Source: [Lactobacillus] timonensis
Lineage (GTDB): Bacteria; Bacillota; Bacilli; Lactobacillales; Lactobacillaceae
Assembly (NCBI RefSeq): GCF_900240275.1
Contig: NZ_LT964761.1
Location: forward strand, 544,628-597,169
Length of the DNA: 52,542 nucleotides
Reading direction: 5' to 3'
Numbering within the stretch: position 1 is the first letter of the stretch; each line of letters begins with the position of its first letter. The notes beneath the pieces were generated by a model. That model was not told the origin of the DNA. It saw only the letters and a program-made list of their open reading frames with translations, and ran no database searches. Positions 31,475 through 40,059 of the stretch are shown piece by piece. The translations under genes were made by a program, and so were the position numbers.

Positions 31475-32668
31475 ATGCATAATCCACACCATGCAACGAC
31501 GAAAATAGCCTTCCTCTCAGTGTCACTGGTTCTCACCAGCGCCTACGCAATTCAGGGGGCATTACCACAACTCAAGGCCGCCTTAAACCTCAGCCAGCAG
31601 CAAGCCGAATACCTGGTGACGACCCCGTCCATTGCCGTCATGGTGATGGTCGTTTTATCGCCGTTATTGCAGAACTGGTTTCATTGTTCAGATAAGCAGA
31701 TGATCATGGTCGGCGTCAGCCTGCTCGGTTTGGCCGGGGCAGTCCCGCTCTTCACTGCTAGCTACCCGCTGATCATCAGTTCTCGGCTAGTCCTGGGTGC
31801 CGGCATCGGCCTTTACAATTCACAGGCCATTTCCATTCTTACTCACTGGTACTGCGGTAGCGAGCAGGCAATGATGATTGGCTGGCACGCGGCCGCCGAA
31901 CAAATTGGCCAGGCGTTGACGGTGTGGCTAGCCTCACTGCTCTTCTTCAGCTTTGGCTGGCACGCCCCGTTTGCTGTCTACTTGCTAGCGCTGGCCATCC
32001 TCTTTTTCTTTGCCTTCAAGGTGCCGGACGACCACCAGCATCAGGAGCCGCTGCGTCACCAGACTGCCGACCAGGAAGTCCTCGCTGCCCCGCAAAAAAT
32101 CAGTCCCGCCGTCTTTTTGTTAGCATTCCTGGCCTTTCTTCTCGTTATCGATTATGTCGGGATGGAAAACCGTTTTGCTTCCCTTGCGGCAGCGTTTCAG
32201 GCCAGCCACCGTGTCCCGCTGTTCCTGGCGATGATGCTCGGCGGCGCAACAATTGGTGGCCTCTGCTACGGCTGGCTTTACGACCGGCTCGGCTTCGCGA
32301 CCGTCTACCTCGGCTTGGGCTTAATGGCGCTCGCTAACTTTTTCTTTAGCCTGGCTAGTCACCACTTTTTCTTTGCGGTTGCCGGGCTCCTGCTGATCGG
32401 TTTTCCTTACCAGCTACTGTCACCGTTGGTCTTCAACCTCCTACCGACCCTCGCGCCAGCTAACCGGCAAACAACGGCGACTGCCATCTGCCTCGTTGGC
32501 TTTAACCTCGGCGCCTTCTTTTCACCAACCATTGGTGCCTGGGCAAACCAGCTCATAGGCCAACCGCTGAGTGGCTCCGGGCTTGCCTCACCGTTTGCCC
32601 TGTACGGTGGAGTCCTCGTCATCATTGCCGTGATTATTTACCTAGTTAGCCATCGCTATTCCTGGTAG
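31475..32668 (+). CDS. MFS transporter of unknown substrate
   Basis: 397 residues, 12 helices, beginning TTKIAFLSVSLVLTSAYAIQ. It resembles the CynX/NarK-like drug and metabolite porters in having few charged residues in the membrane part and a Pro-rich helix 5 region. The ATG at 31475 follows AAGGAG; an upstream ATG at 31433 has no ribosome-binding site. Its last 13 nt overlap the convergent FGGY kinase gene. It could import the sugar acid phosphorylated by that kinase, but the opposite orientation makes that weak. Confidence 0.82.
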   Translation: MHNPHHATTKIAFLSVSLVLTSAYAIQGALPQLKAALNLSQQQAEYLVTTPSIAVMVMVVLSPLLQNWFHCSDKQMIMVGVSLLGLAGAVPLFTASYPLIISSRLVLGAGIGLYNSQAISILTHWYCGSEQAMMIGWHAAAEQIGQALTVWLASLLFFSFGWHAPFAVYLLALAILFFFAFKVPDDHQHQEPLRHQTADQEVLAAPQKISPAVFLLAFLAFLLVIDYVGMENRFASLAAAFQASHRVPLFLAMMLGGATIGGLCYGWLYDRLGFATVYLGLGLMALANFFFSLASHHFFFAVAGLLLIGFPYQLLSPLVFNLLPTLAPANRQTTATAICLVGFNLGAFFSPTIGAWANQLIGQPLSGSGLASPFALYGGVLVIIAVIIYLVSHRYSW

Positions 32669-34194
32669 TGGCTTAACCGCTCCTGCAGCGCCGCCAGTGA
32701 CTGGTAAGATGGTGCTAAGAACCCTTCCAGTTGGGTGAAGATCGGCAAAACCTGCTGGTAGATATCGACTGCCGCAACTTGCGGCTGGTATTCTTCCACC
32801 GTCATGTCGTGGTTAGCCACCGTCGCCGCTTTATCAATGAGTCCGGTACTCTTCATTGCCATTGCTGCTACCCCCAGGGTTGCCGCTGCGAAATGCTGGG
32901 GAACTTTCACCTTGGTATTTAACACGTCGGCTAGCATCTGCCGCCACACGAGTGACCGCGAAAAGCCGCCCGTCGCCGTGACGCTCTTTGGCCGGCCAAC
33001 CAGTTCGCACAGGACCTGGAAAACAGTTGCGATGTTCATCGTAATGCCCTCCATCACCGACCGGAGCATATCGGCCCTGGTATGGAGTGGCGTCAGGCCG
33101 GAGAAACTCCCCCGGGCGTTAGCATCCCACAGCGGTGCCCGCTCGCCACCGAGGAAGGGGTGGAAAATCAAGCCGTGGGCCCCAACTGGCGTTTCGGCGA
33201 TGACACTGTTGGCAACGCCAAACTGGTCACCACCACTATTACGGACAGCATTGGTATCGACCATGTGGCGAACGGCCCAGTCAAAGACCGCACCACCGTT
33301 GTTTAAGGGGCCACCAACTACCCACTTGCCCTCGTCCAGGCAGTAGCAGAATAGCCGTTGCTCAGGGTCAATGACCGGGTGGTCGGTGATTACCCGCACC
33401 CCGGCAGAAGAGCCGATGGTAATGGCGACGGTATCTTCAGCCGTTGCGCCGACTCCTATGTTGGTCATTGCGCCGTCATAGGCCCCGAAGATAAAGGGGA
33501 TGTTAGCGGGTAGGTGCAGCCGGCTTGCCATCGCTGGTAACAGGCCAACTTGCTGGGCGGTGGCGTTAACTACCTGTGGCAGCTGGTCCGCGCTGATTTT
33601 GGCCATCTTCAACGCCTCGCTGTCCCACTCCGACTTGGTAATGTTGAACATCCCCGTCGAACTGGCAATCGAAATGTCCACCTTAAAACAACCGAATAAC
33701 TGGTTAAAGAGGAAGGACTTAACATCACCAATATGCGCGGCCTTCGTCATCAAAGCCGGGTGTTCTTCCTGAAGCCACATCAGCTTGATCAAGGGCGACA
33801 TCGGGTGGACCGGGGTCCCCGTCCGCGAGTAAAGCGGCTGGGCCGTTAATGACTGCTGCACCCGTTTAGCCACCCGGGCGGCCCGGGTGTCGGCCCAGGT
33901 GATCACCCGACTTAGTGGTTGGTAACGCTTATCTAGCAAAATCACGCTCTGGTTAGAACTGGAAAAGCCAACCGCGGTTAAATCACTTTGGGAAACTCCC
34001 GCAGCGTCGACCGCCTGGTTAATAACATCTATCACCGCGTCGACTAGCTGTTGCGGTTCTTGTTCGGCCATTCCGTCGGCCTGCCGGTACAGGGGGTAGG
34101 TCTGGCTGGCCTCCTGGATTTTACGGGCATTTTGGTCATAAACGATGGCCCGCGTCGTGGTCGTTCCAACATCAACACCGAGATAATAACTCAT
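32656..34194 (-). CDS. gntK: FGGY-family carbohydrate kinase, gluconokinase type
   Basis: 512 residues. The N-terminal ATPase phosphate-1 motif is YYLGVDVGTTTTRAIVYDQN; the FGGY region includes HPFLGGERAPLWDANARGSF and the adenosine motif TATGGFSRSLVWRQMLADVL. The set fits gluconate kinase (gluconate to 6-phosphogluconate), entering the phosphoketolase pathway used by heterofermenters. Xylulokinase or another FGGY kinase is possible. No gluconate permease is adjacent on the same strand, although an MFS gene converges on it. It starts at ATG 34194 with GAAAGGA upstream. Confidence 0.82.
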   Translation of the reverse strand: MSYYLGVDVGTTTTRAIVYDQNARKIQEASQTYPLYRQADGMAEQEPQQLVDAVIDVINQAVDAAGVSQSDLTAVGFSSSNQSVILLDKRYQPLSRVITWADTRAARVAKRVQQSLTAQPLYSRTGTPVHPMSPLIKLMWLQEEHPALMTKAAHIGDVKSFLFNQLFGCFKVDISIASSTGMFNITKSEWDSEALKMAKISADQLPQVVNATAQQVGLLPAMASRLHLPANIPFIFGAYDGAMTNIGVGATAEDTVAITIGSSAGVRVITDHPVIDPEQRLFCYCLDEGKWVVGGPLNNGGAVFDWAVRHMVDTNAVRNSGGDQFGVANSVIAETPVGAHGLIFHPFLGGERAPLWDANARGSFSGLTPLHTRADMLRSVMEGITMNIATVFQVLCELVGRPKSVTATGGFSRSLVWRQMLADVLNTKVKVPQHFAAATLGVAAMAMKSTGLIDKAATVANHDMTVEEYQPQVAAVDIYQQVLPIFTQLEGFLAPSYQSLAALQERLSHYQE

Positions 34195-34260
34195 TGACGA
34201 TTTCCTTTCTGCGTAAATTTCGTTAATTATACCGAAATTGGCGCTAGTGTACGACCCTGA

Positions 34261-34932
34261 TTAATCAGCCGGTAGTTCCGTCTGGTTGTAGGCCACAATC
34301 TCAACCTGATCACCGTCCATTGACAGCTTGGTCAAGCTACCATTTGCCGGTCGCTCAGTCACATCGTACTTGCCGTGACCAAACCGTTCCGCCAGGCTCA
34401 ACAGGGTGTTGCCGTGGGTAACCCACAAAACGTTGTCGCCGTCATGCAAGTCAGCGTGCTTGATCAACGCCAGCCCCTTATTAACCCGCTGCCAATACAT
34501 CTCGTTATTTTCTGCCTGATGGAAGGGGTCCGCGTCGTGGAGGTAATCCTTGGCAACCCCAATCGAGTGGGCCTTGACGATCTCTTTAAATGACGAGTAA
34601 CCGTGTGGCAACCCGGCCATGTTCCATGCCAGATCCATGTTTGTCCCCTCGAAGACCCCGTAAAATTCTTCCCGGAAAAATGGCGAGTAAACGGCCTCCT
34701 TGACCGAATCCGCCTGGTTTAATTCGAGGATCTTGCTGATTGTTTCCTGCGCCCGTGTCGTATCGCTGCAAAAAGCCGCTGCAAAGTGAACCTTTTGTAG
34801 CATCTCACCAGCGTGGACCGCGTTTTCTTTTCCCTTGGCGGTCAGCGGTGAGTTACTCCACCCCTGCAGTTTGTTGTAAATATTGAAATAGGTTTGACCG
34901 TGTCGGACCAAATACAGATTTAATTTTGCCAT
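34261..34932 (-). CDS. histidine phosphatase family protein (phosphoglycerate-mutase-like)
   Basis: 223 residues, cytosolic. The catalytic RHG motif is LYLVRHGQTYFNIYNKLQGW, with SPLTAKGKENA after it. The acidic proton donor Glu lies in FFREEFYGVFEGTN and the second His in VLWVTHGNTLLSLAERF. Such proteins dephosphorylate sugar phosphates, nucleotides or cofactor precursors; the substrate cannot be told. The start ATG 34932 has a GGAGGA upstream. It appears monocistronic. Confidence 0.9.
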   Translation of the reverse strand: MAKLNLYLVRHGQTYFNIYNKLQGWSNSPLTAKGKENAVHAGEMLQKVHFAAAFCSDTTRAQETISKILELNQADSVKEAVYSPFFREEFYGVFEGTNMDLAWNMAGLPHGYSSFKEIVKAHSIGVAKDYLHDADPFHQAENNEMYWQRVNKGLALIKHADLHDGDNVLWVTHGNTLLSLAERFGHGKYDVTERPANGSLTKLSMDGDQVEIVAYNQTELPAD

Positions 34933-35045
34933 TTGTTTTCCTCCTCCCCCTTATTTTACCGGTAAATGACAGTTTCAGCACAACTTCTTCATAAACTAAC
35001 GTTAAGATTAAGCTAGTGTTTGAATAATAGAAAGGGGCTTTGCTA

Positions 35046-35300
35046 ATGGCTCTCAGATCAGAAAACCAGAACGTTGTCGCAGCGAAGATTGTCGGCATGT
35101 CTAGTAAGTGGGTCACCGTTGTCACCGATCGTGGCCGCTACATCAGAATCCCCCTGACCAGAAATAACCAGCATGACCAATTGATGATTGCGTCCCTCAA
35201 AGATATTTGGCGCGAAGGCATCTGGATCCCGGTCAACACGAAGCTGAAGCACTTTTTCCGTTTTGACTGGCTGAAAACACCAGCCACCGCAATTGAATAA
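35046..35300 (+). CDS. small protein of unknown function (84 residues)
   Basis: A short, basic soluble protein. The stretch SSKWVTVVTDRGRYIRIPLT looks like an SH3-like or OB-like beta barrel; the C-terminus is aromatic and basic (LKHFFRFDWLKTP). ATG 35046 lies nine nt after AAAGGGG, which sets the start rather than the TTG at 35040. Monocistronic with a strong terminator. I do not recognise a family. RNA or DNA binding is possible from charge alone. Confidence 0.65.
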   Translation: MALRSENQNVVAAKIVGMSSKWVTVVTDRGRYIRIPLTRNNQHDQLMIASLKDIWREGIWIPVNTKLKHFFRFDWLKTPATAIE

Positions 35301-35322
35301 TTACTACACGTTAATCTTTTTG

Positions 35323-35357
35323 ACTGGCTCCACCCACTGGGTCTGGAGCCAGTTTTA
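35323..35357 (+). terminator. intrinsic terminator
   Basis: ACTGGCTCCA (35323-35332) and TGGAGCCAGT (35344-35353), 10-bp perfect stem, then TTTAATT. Confidence 0.85.
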
Positions 35358-35375
35358 ATTCACGCGGACCAAAAA

Positions 35376-35404
35376 TTTAATGTCCTGGGCGATTGTGCTA
35401 AAAT
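35376..35404 (+). promoter_or_regulatory. promoter of the LTA synthase gene
   Basis: TTTAAT (35376-35381), 17-nt spacer, TAAAAT (35399-35404), with TGTGC just ahead of the -10. A leader hairpin GGTTGCCG/CGGCGACC lies at 35422-35445. Confidence 0.55.
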
Positions 35405-35492
35405 GATATGAAATATTGCCAGGTTGCCGAGTCAACACGGCGACCACACTAACAAAACACTAGAATTTAGATAAACGAGGTTCATTGTCTCA

Positions 35493-37625
35493 ATGAAAAG
35501 ACTCAGTAAATTCGTAAACACGAGGATTGGGTTCTTCACTCTCCTGGTAGTCTTTTTTTGGCTAAAAACACTCTTAGCCTACTTTACCGACTTTAAACTA
35601 GGAGCGACGACCCTGTGGCAGTACATCATCTTATTGTTCAACCCGTTGGGAACGACGATGTTGCTGTTTGGGATTGCCTTTTACTTCAAGAAATCACGGT
35701 TCTTCTATCCGGTAATTTTGTTGATTGACGGGCTCAACACCCTCTTGTTATACCTCAACGTCATTTACTTCCGGGAATTCACCGACTTCATGACCATCGC
35801 CACGATGACCGGTTATTCCAAGGTTAACCAGGGGCTATCGGGGTCTTCATTAGCCCTGACTAACGTTCATGACCTCCTCTACTGGACGGATTTGGTCGTT
35901 ATCCTGCTCCTGATGTTGTTTAAAAAAATCCGTATCGACCCGCGGGCAATTGGCTCCCGCTTGGCCTTCGCCTTCACCTCCGTGTCACTGGTCATCTGCG
36001 GGTTAAACCTGACGTTTGCTGAAATGAGTCGCCCGCAACTGTTAGACCGGACATTTGACCGGACTTACATCGTCAAGTACATGGGGATCGACTTCTTTAC
36101 CGGCTACGACTTGGTCAAGTCCCAGCACATCCACAACATGCGGAAAAGCGCAACCCGGTCGCAACTCGACGCTGTCCACCGCTTTACGGAAAAGCACTAT
36201 GCTGCACCAAACAAGAAAATGTACGGAATTGCCAAGGGCCGCAACGTCATCATCATTCACCTGGAAAGTTTCCAGCAGTTCATCATCGACAAAAAGGTCA
36301 ACGGTCAAGAAGTGACGCCGTTCTTAAACTCGCTTTACCACAGCAACGAAACGTACGCCTTTGATAACTTCTTCCACCAGGTTGGCCAGGGGAAGACCTC
36401 TGATGCCGAAAATATGTTGGAAACTAGTACCTTTGGTCTGCCACAGGGATCGTTATTTGCGACGCTCGGCGCCGACAACACCTTTCAGGGTGCACCAGCA
36501 ATCCTGAAACAGCGGGCTGGCTACACCAGCGCCGTTTTCCACGGCAACGTGGCCAGCTTCTGGAACCGGAACAACGTCTACAAGAACCTCGGCTACCAGT
36601 ACTTCTTTGACGCCAGCTACTTTGACACTTCCGGCGACAAGGCGATGGGCTACGGCTTGAAGGATAAGCTGCTCTTTGATAACTCAATCAACTACCTGCA
36701 AAACCTCCAGCAGCCGTTCTACGTCAAGTACCTGACGGTGACGAATCACTTCCCGTTCGACCTCGATGACGAGGATAAGGACCCGAACTTCCAGACCACG
36801 GATACTGGTGATTCGACCGTCGATAACTACTTTGTCACCGCCCACTACCTCGACCAGTCACTGCAAGAATTCTTTAACTACTTAAAGAAGACCGGGGTTT
36901 ACAACAACTCGATAATCATGATCTACGGGGACCACTACGGGATTTCCAACACGGAAAACAAGTACCTGGCACCGGTAATGGGCAAGTCATCGGACGACTG
37001 GACCGACTTTGACAACGCCCAGCTGCAGCGGGTGCCGATGATGTTTGTCATCCCCAATGCTGGCAACCATGGCTACATTTCCCACGTCTATGGTGGTGAA
37101 ATCGACGTTTTGCCAACCCTCTTACACCTGCTAGGAATCAGCTCCAAACGCTATATCCAGTTTGGGACCGACCTCTTCTCCAAGCAGCACGACCAGGTAG
37201 TAGCCTTCCGCAACGAAGACTTCGTTACGCCGAAATACACAAGTATTAACGGGACGATTTACGATAACGCTACCGGCAAGGAAGCTAAGTTGACCAAGAA
37301 GCAGAAGAAGCGGGTCGCCGATGATGCTCACCTTGTCAACAAGGAGTTGCGCCTGTCTGACTCACTGAACCAGAAAAACCTGCTACGGTTCTACCACCCG
37401 AAAGGCTTCAAAGCCGTTGACCCGGCTGACTACAACTACGCCAACGGACTAAAACGGGAGAAACGAATCGAGCGGAAACTGGGTAAGAAGTCGACCAGCA
37501 TCTTTAGCCGGAACAACAACCAGAGCACGGTCAATGATTATTCAACCGACGCTCCAGAAAAGAACCACAAATCAACGGATTCCAACCGGATTAAGATTAC
37601 CAACCCGGACAATTCGAAAAACTAA
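35493..37625 (+). CDS. ltaS: LTA synthase family protein (lipoteichoic acid synthase)
   Basis: 710 residues. Five N-terminal membrane helices (to about 180) are followed by an extracellular sulfatase-like domain. The catalytic Thr is in GQGKTSDAENMLETS; metal-site sequences include VIIIHLESFQQF and MIYGDHYGISN. It polymerises glycerol phosphate from phosphatidylglycerol onto a glycolipid anchor at the cell surface. The C-terminal 60 residues are basic and Ser/Asn-rich, longer than needed for catalysis. Monocistronic. Lactobacilli often carry two LtaS paralogues, so it could also be an LTA primase. Confidence 0.92.
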   Translation: MKRLSKFVNTRIGFFTLLVVFFWLKTLLAYFTDFKLGATTLWQYIILLFNPLGTTMLLFGIAFYFKKSRFFYPVILLIDGLNTLLLYLNVIYFREFTDFMTIATMTGYSKVNQGLSGSSLALTNVHDLLYWTDLVVILLLMLFKKIRIDPRAIGSRLAFAFTSVSLVICGLNLTFAEMSRPQLLDRTFDRTYIVKYMGIDFFTGYDLVKSQHIHNMRKSATRSQLDAVHRFTEKHYAAPNKKMYGIAKGRNVIIIHLESFQQFIIDKKVNGQEVTPFLNSLYHSNETYAFDNFFHQVGQGKTSDAENMLETSTFGLPQGSLFATLGADNTFQGAPAILKQRAGYTSAVFHGNVASFWNRNNVYKNLGYQYFFDASYFDTSGDKAMGYGLKDKLLFDNSINYLQNLQQPFYVKYLTVTNHFPFDLDDEDKDPNFQTTDTGDSTVDNYFVTAHYLDQSLQEFFNYLKKTGVYNNSIIMIYGDHYGISNTENKYLAPVMGKSSDDWTDFDNAQLQRVPMMFVIPNAGNHGYISHVYGGEIDVLPTLLHLLGISSKRYIQFGTDLFSKQHDQVVAFRNEDFVTPKYTSINGTIYDNATGKEAKLTKKQKKRVADDAHLVNKELRLSDSLNQKNLLRFYHPKGFKAVDPADYNYANGLKREKRIERKLGKKSTSIFSRNNNQSTVNDYSTDAPEKNHKSTDSNRIKITNPDNSKN

Positions 37626-37631
37626 CGACAA

Positions 37632-37662
37632 GGGGCGCGCCGATGGCTGGCACGCCCTTTTG
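37632..37662 (+). terminator. intrinsic terminator after the LTA synthase
   Basis: GGGCGCGCC (37633-37641) and GGCACGCCC (37649-37657) form a 9-bp stem with one mismatch, followed by TTTT. Confidence 0.75.
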
Positions 37663-37703
37663 TGTAGTAGAATGGAAAAAAGAAAATGCTTGGGAGGCGC
37701 ATT

Positions 37704-38168
37704 ATGAACAACGACATTATGATTATCCCCACTGGTCAGATGACCCCACAACACCTCAAGCTTTACTTAAATGCCGACCCAGACGAAAAGCTTGTCAGAC
37801 AGTACCTGCCGCGGTGTTCGCCATTCGAATTACGCGTTGATGACGAGCTAGTTGGTGTCATTCTCTTAACGCCCCAGGATAAACAAACGGTCGAGATTAA
37901 GAACCTCTCCATTGACCCGCAGTTCCAACACCACGGCTACGGGATGGCCCTCGTCAAGTTTGCCAAGCGGTATGCCCGCTTGCATGGTGCGACCTCCCTG
38001 GTCGTCGGAACGGGTTCCACGAGTGTTGAACCCCTCCTCCTCTACCAAAAGTGTGGTTTCCGCGTTGTTGACGTTGACCGCGACTTTTTCATCCGCAATT
38101 ATCGATTGCCGTTGTACGAACACGGCATCCAACTAAAGGACATGATTAAACTCAGCTGTGACATTTAG
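37704..38168 (+). CDS. GNAT-family N-acetyltransferase
   Basis: 154 residues. The acetyl-CoA binding motif A is seen in IKNLSIDPQFQHHGYGMALV (QxxGxG/A variant), and VEPLLLYQKCGFRVVDVDRD is motif B. The substrate, a small amine or protein, is unknown. ATG 37704 lies eight nt after GGGAGG; an in-frame TTG at 37686 is rejected because it lies before the ribosome-binding site. Monocistronic, with a strong terminator afterwards. Confidence 0.9.
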   Translation: MNNDIMIIPTGQMTPQHLKLYLNADPDEKLVRQYLPRCSPFELRVDDELVGVILLTPQDKQTVEIKNLSIDPQFQHHGYGMALVKFAKRYARLHGATSLVVGTGSTSVEPLLLYQKCGFRVVDVDRDFFIRNYRLPLYEHGIQLKDMIKLSCDI

Positions 38169-38176
38169 TAGCAGAA

Positions 38177-38211
38177 AACGGGAGGCACGTTTACGTGTCT
38201 CCCGTTATGTT
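38177..38211 (+). terminator. intrinsic terminator, probably bidirectional
   Basis: AACGGGAGGCACG (38177-38189) pairs with CGTGTCTCCCGTT (38194-38206) with one wobble. Confidence 0.82.
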
Positions 38212-38220
38212 TTGCCATGA

Positions 38221-38850
38221 TCAATCCCACTTGGTCGACCAGTAAGGGTCCTTGGCAGCAGCAAAGCACATGTTAATTTGTTCAAGGGTACTACGTCTAG
38301 TATTCAAGTTTAACCGGCTCACTTGGTCAAAAGAAAAATAATCATAACCCTGTGTCTCGATGTTCTGATGGAATTGCCCGGCGATTGCATGACAAAGAAA
38401 AAAGATTTTGCAAATCCCGAACGGGCTGAGCGGTGGCTGATTATGCAAATTATACTCTTGAAGCGCCACCACTTTATCCACCACCGTGTCCAAGCCGGTT
38501 TCTTCTTTGTTTTCTTTGAGACAGTTTTCCGCAACAGAGAGATTTACTTCAGCCCAACCACCTGGTAACGACCACTTCCCATCCTGCTCAACTAATAAAA
38601 TCCGCTGATTTTTAACAATCGCTGCTCTGGTATCTATTTTCGGTGTTTGGTAGCCCTTCTCACAACAGAATAAATCTTTCACTTTTTGAAGAGAAACGCT
38701 ACTTTTCTCTGCCATCATTTCGGCAGCAAGGTTTCGCAACTCCTCATAACGTTGTCGGTCATACTTATTTGAACAATATGCGAGCCCATTTTGGGCAATG
38801 CTTTGCAGTCGAATGGCCCACTCAATAACTGTATCCCGTGATGAATCCAT
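38221..38850 (-). CDS. NUDIX hydrolase with N-terminal helical domain
   Basis: 209 residues. The Nudix box reads GGWAEVNLSVAENCLKENKE then ETGLD, with the core Glu residues kept; the first Glu of the consensus is Leu, as in the subfamily with an extra N-terminal domain (about residues 1-65). It hydrolyses a nucleoside diphosphate linked to another moiety; ADP-ribose or a similar compound is possible. The gene is AT-richer than its neighbours, which hints at separate acquisition. It starts at ATG 38850 and ends 14 nt before the flavoprotein gene on the same strand begins its reverse complement, so it reads into no operon. Confidence 0.85.
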   Translation of the reverse strand: MDSSRDTVIEWAIRLQSIAQNGLAYCSNKYDRQRYEELRNLAAEMMAEKSSVSLQKVKDLFCCEKGYQTPKIDTRAAIVKNQRILLVEQDGKWSLPGGWAEVNLSVAENCLKENKEETGLDTVVDKVVALQEYNLHNQPPLSPFGICKIFFLCHAIAGQFHQNIETQGYDYFSFDQVSRLNLNTRRSTLEQINMCFAAAKDPYWSTKWD

Positions 38851-38864
38851 TGCTTGCCTCCTAA

Positions 38865-39860
38865 CTAGTTAATCTTCAACGAACTACTGTGAATCGCCAT
38901 CGACTTCTCCGGGTAAAGACGCTTAGCCAACGCAGCGACGGCAATTGGCGCCTCGCCAAAGCCGGTGGCAATCAACGCCGTCCGCCCCGGATAGGTGACC
39001 GCATCCCCGATCGCGTACACGCCAGGCACGTTGGTCGCCATCTGCTGGTCAACCTTAATCTGGTGGTGGTCACTGGCTAACTGCAATGACCAATTACTCA
39101 GGGCATCGTTATTAGAAGTAAAGCCATAATTGACCACCAATTTATCCACCGTCAGTTGCCGTTCCTCATCGCTGCGCATCTTCTTTAGCGAGAGGGTCAG
39201 TGACTGGTCATCATTGACCTCCAGGTTGCGCGGTAAAAATGGCGTCATCATGTCAACGCCATCCATTGCCCGCAGCTGGTCGGCCACTAACTCGTGCCCA
39301 CGGAACTGGTCGCGGCGGTGGATGAGGGTGACCTGTTCGGCGACCTCTGCCAGCATCTTGGCATTGTCGAGTGCCGAATTACCACCACCGAGCACGGCAA
39401 CCCGCTGGCCTTTAAAATCAGCCTTATGACGGACAAAGTAATGAACTTGTTGATCCGTTAGATCCTCGGCCCCTGCTAACCGCAGCTGACGGGGATGAAA
39501 CGCTCCGTTGCCAAGGGCAATGACCACGCTCTTGCTTTGCGAAGTGCGGTTGGCCGAGTGAATGGTAAAAGTTCCATCGGCGTTGGCAACGACGTCAGTG
39601 ACCTTTTCACCGGTAAACTGGTCGACGTCCACAATTGCGAGCTGCTGCTTAAGCTGGTCAACCAGCTTTGCCGCCGTAATCCCCGGCAGTCCGGCAACAT
39701 CCCAAATCTGCTTTTCCGGGTACAAGGCGGTTAATTGCCCGCCGAGCTGCGGCAGACTTTCCACCAGCTGGGCAGATAGCTGGTGCAGTCCGCAGTAAAA
39801 AGCAGCAAACATTCCCACTGGCCCCCCACCGATGATCGTCACGTCGTAATTCTTCTGCAT
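38865..39860 (-). CDS. ferredoxin/flavodoxin-NADP+ reductase type (thioredoxin-reductase-like) flavoprotein
   Basis: 331 residues. FAD motif VTIIGGGPVGMFAAFYCGLH; NAD(P) motif VAVLGGGNSALDNAKMLAEV; C-terminal FAD motif GVYAIGDAVTYPGR. The CxxC redox pair of true thioredoxin reductase is absent, which places it in the YumC group that passes electrons from NADPH to ferredoxin or flavodoxin. No ferredoxin gene is adjacent. The start ATG 39860 follows AGGGACACC, a weak site. Monocistronic or with the Nudix gene downstream (14-nt gap). Confidence 0.9.
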   Translation of the reverse strand: MQKNYDVTIIGGGPVGMFAAFYCGLHQLSAQLVESLPQLGGQLTALYPEKQIWDVAGLPGITAAKLVDQLKQQLAIVDVDQFTGEKVTDVVANADGTFTIHSANRTSQSKSVVIALGNGAFHPRQLRLAGAEDLTDQQVHYFVRHKADFKGQRVAVLGGGNSALDNAKMLAEVAEQVTLIHRRDQFRGHELVADQLRAMDGVDMMTPFLPRNLEVNDDQSLTLSLKKMRSDEERQLTVDKLVVNYGFTSNNDALSNWSLQLASDHHQIKVDQQMATNVPGVYAIGDAVTYPGRTALIATGFGEAPIAVAALAKRLYPEKSMAIHSSSLKIN

Positions 39861-39972
39861 CTCAGGTGTCCCTCTCTTCCATTAATTTTCAATAATGGTT
39901 AATTATATCATCGCGATTGGAACAATTCGTAGTAAAAAGGCCGCCAATGACCAAAATTAAATATTTTAAAAG

Positions 39973-39986
39973 GTTTTACGTAAAAC
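39973..39986. promoter_or_regulatory. operator-like palindrome upstream of nucleoside hydrolase
   Basis: GTTTTACGTAAAAC is a perfect 14-bp palindrome located two bases upstream of the -35 box. The first ten bases recur before the ribokinase gene (14361-14370). It looks like the site of a ribose- or nucleoside-responsive regulator. Confidence 0.65.
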
Positions 39987-39988
39987 AG

Positions 39989-40017
39989 TTGTGTTTGCGC
40001 TTTCAATTGGTTATCAT
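39989..40017 (+). promoter_or_regulatory. promoter of the nucleoside hydrolase gene
   Basis: TTGTGT (39989-39994), 17-nt spacer, TATCAT (40012-40017). Confidence 0.55.
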
Positions 40018-40059
40018 GGATATTGTAACAACGACATTGCGAATTGGAGGCAATTACAT

